The notes under the pieces were generated by a model. That model did not search any database. It saw nothing but the letters and a program-made list of their open reading frames with translations, and was not told the origin of the DNA. The translations under genes and the position numbers were made by a program. From Clostridiales bacterium (GTDB lineage Bacteria > Bacillota > Clostridia > Oscillospirales > Oscillospiraceae), in assembly GCA_021202775.1 (NCBI GenBank), contig JAJQCJ010000037.1, forward strand, positions 1-32,122: a stretch of DNA of 32,122 nucleotides, in the 5' to 3' direction. Below, piece by piece: positions 31,932-32,122 of the stretch (the first letter of the stretch is position 1; the number at the start of each line of letters is the position of its first letter).

Positions 31932-32122
31932 TCCTTAGATAACGTTCGCTATTGAGACTTTGTCCGGCCTTCCCTTGCCAGGGAAGCGGGGGCCTGCTTT
32001 TCTCGATTCGTCGAGAAAAGCAGCAAAAGAGGACGACTTAAGAGGGGGACCTGTGGTCCCCCTCTTAAGAATCTCCCCGTATCAGGCAACCGGCTTGCGC
32101 CTTGTCTCTCAATCAGGTGGTC
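31932..32122. repeat. Dispersed non-coding module, copy 2 (cut by window edge)
   Basis: An inverted copy of the module at 27345-27676 with a shorter, different middle. It contains two perfect hairpins: CTGCTTTTCTCGA-TTCG-TCGAGAAAAGCAG (31994-32023) and CTTAAGAGGGGGACC-TGT-GGTCCCCCTCTTAAG (about 32036-32068). The first may also end transcription of the radical SAM gene. It runs past the window end. Confidence 0.8.

Noticed and set aside
1-32122. CRISPR array
   Set aside because: No series of identical short repeats with regular spacers was seen; the repeats found are dispersed or inverted.

Overview
The window looks like chromosome from a GC-rich, gut-type member of the Clostridia, most like Oscillospiraceae such as the Flavonifractor/Lawsonibacter/Intestinimonas group. 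That placement is an inference. It rests on GC-rich coding sequence, strong AGGAGG-type ribosome binding sites, TTGaca-N17-TATAAT promoters, a one-chain PurL, a CarD-family regulator, an EF-G-like GTPase fused to a YacP nuclease, and a monomeric [FeFe] hydrogenase.

Left part (1-6.8 kb): an Smr-domain gene and tRNA-Ser(CGA) are transcribed divergently. Just behind the tRNA lies a short accessory locus with the layout of a type III toxin-antitoxin system: promoter, imperfect RNA repeats, hairpin, then a ToxN/CptN-like toxin. The toxin's N-terminus appears to be frameshifted. Leftward genes follow: a Nudix hydrolase, the GTPase-YacP fusion, an unrecognised AT-richer gene and a HAD phosphatase.

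Centre (6.8-25.4 kb): mostly housekeeping. A leftward gene string runs from a flavodoxin-like reductase through pgeF and an orphan peptide-type substrate-binding lipoprotein to purL. Rightward lie two small membrane proteins, a CarD-like regulator, secA with an unusual tail beyond its SEC-C zinc motif, and a threonine-aldolase-like enzyme. Leftward again are a SWIM-SNF2 helicase, queH, a YbjN-like protein and an ECF S-component gene whose promoter overlaps a Fur-type box.

Right part (25.4-32.1 kb): a group B-type [FeFe] hydrogenase is followed by about 1.36 kb without genes. That stretch holds a 665-bp MITE-like element with 15-bp inverted ends and an 8-bp target duplication, another large inverted repeat, and a yybP-ykoY (manganese) riboswitch in the leader of a TetR-family gene. 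Next to the TetR gene are two divergent genes. One encodes a radical SAM enzyme. The other encodes a full-length relative of it that has lost the CX3CX2C cluster site. The regions upstream of the TetR gene and of the radical SAM gene each carry two GGACA-N11/12-TGTCC palindromes, and in both places the two sites start exactly 57 bp apart. I infer one regulon made of the TetR regulator, the radical SAM enzyme and possibly the pseudoenzyme. This is the best candidate for an undescribed system in the window. Dispersed repeats occur at both window edges and between the two radical SAM genes.
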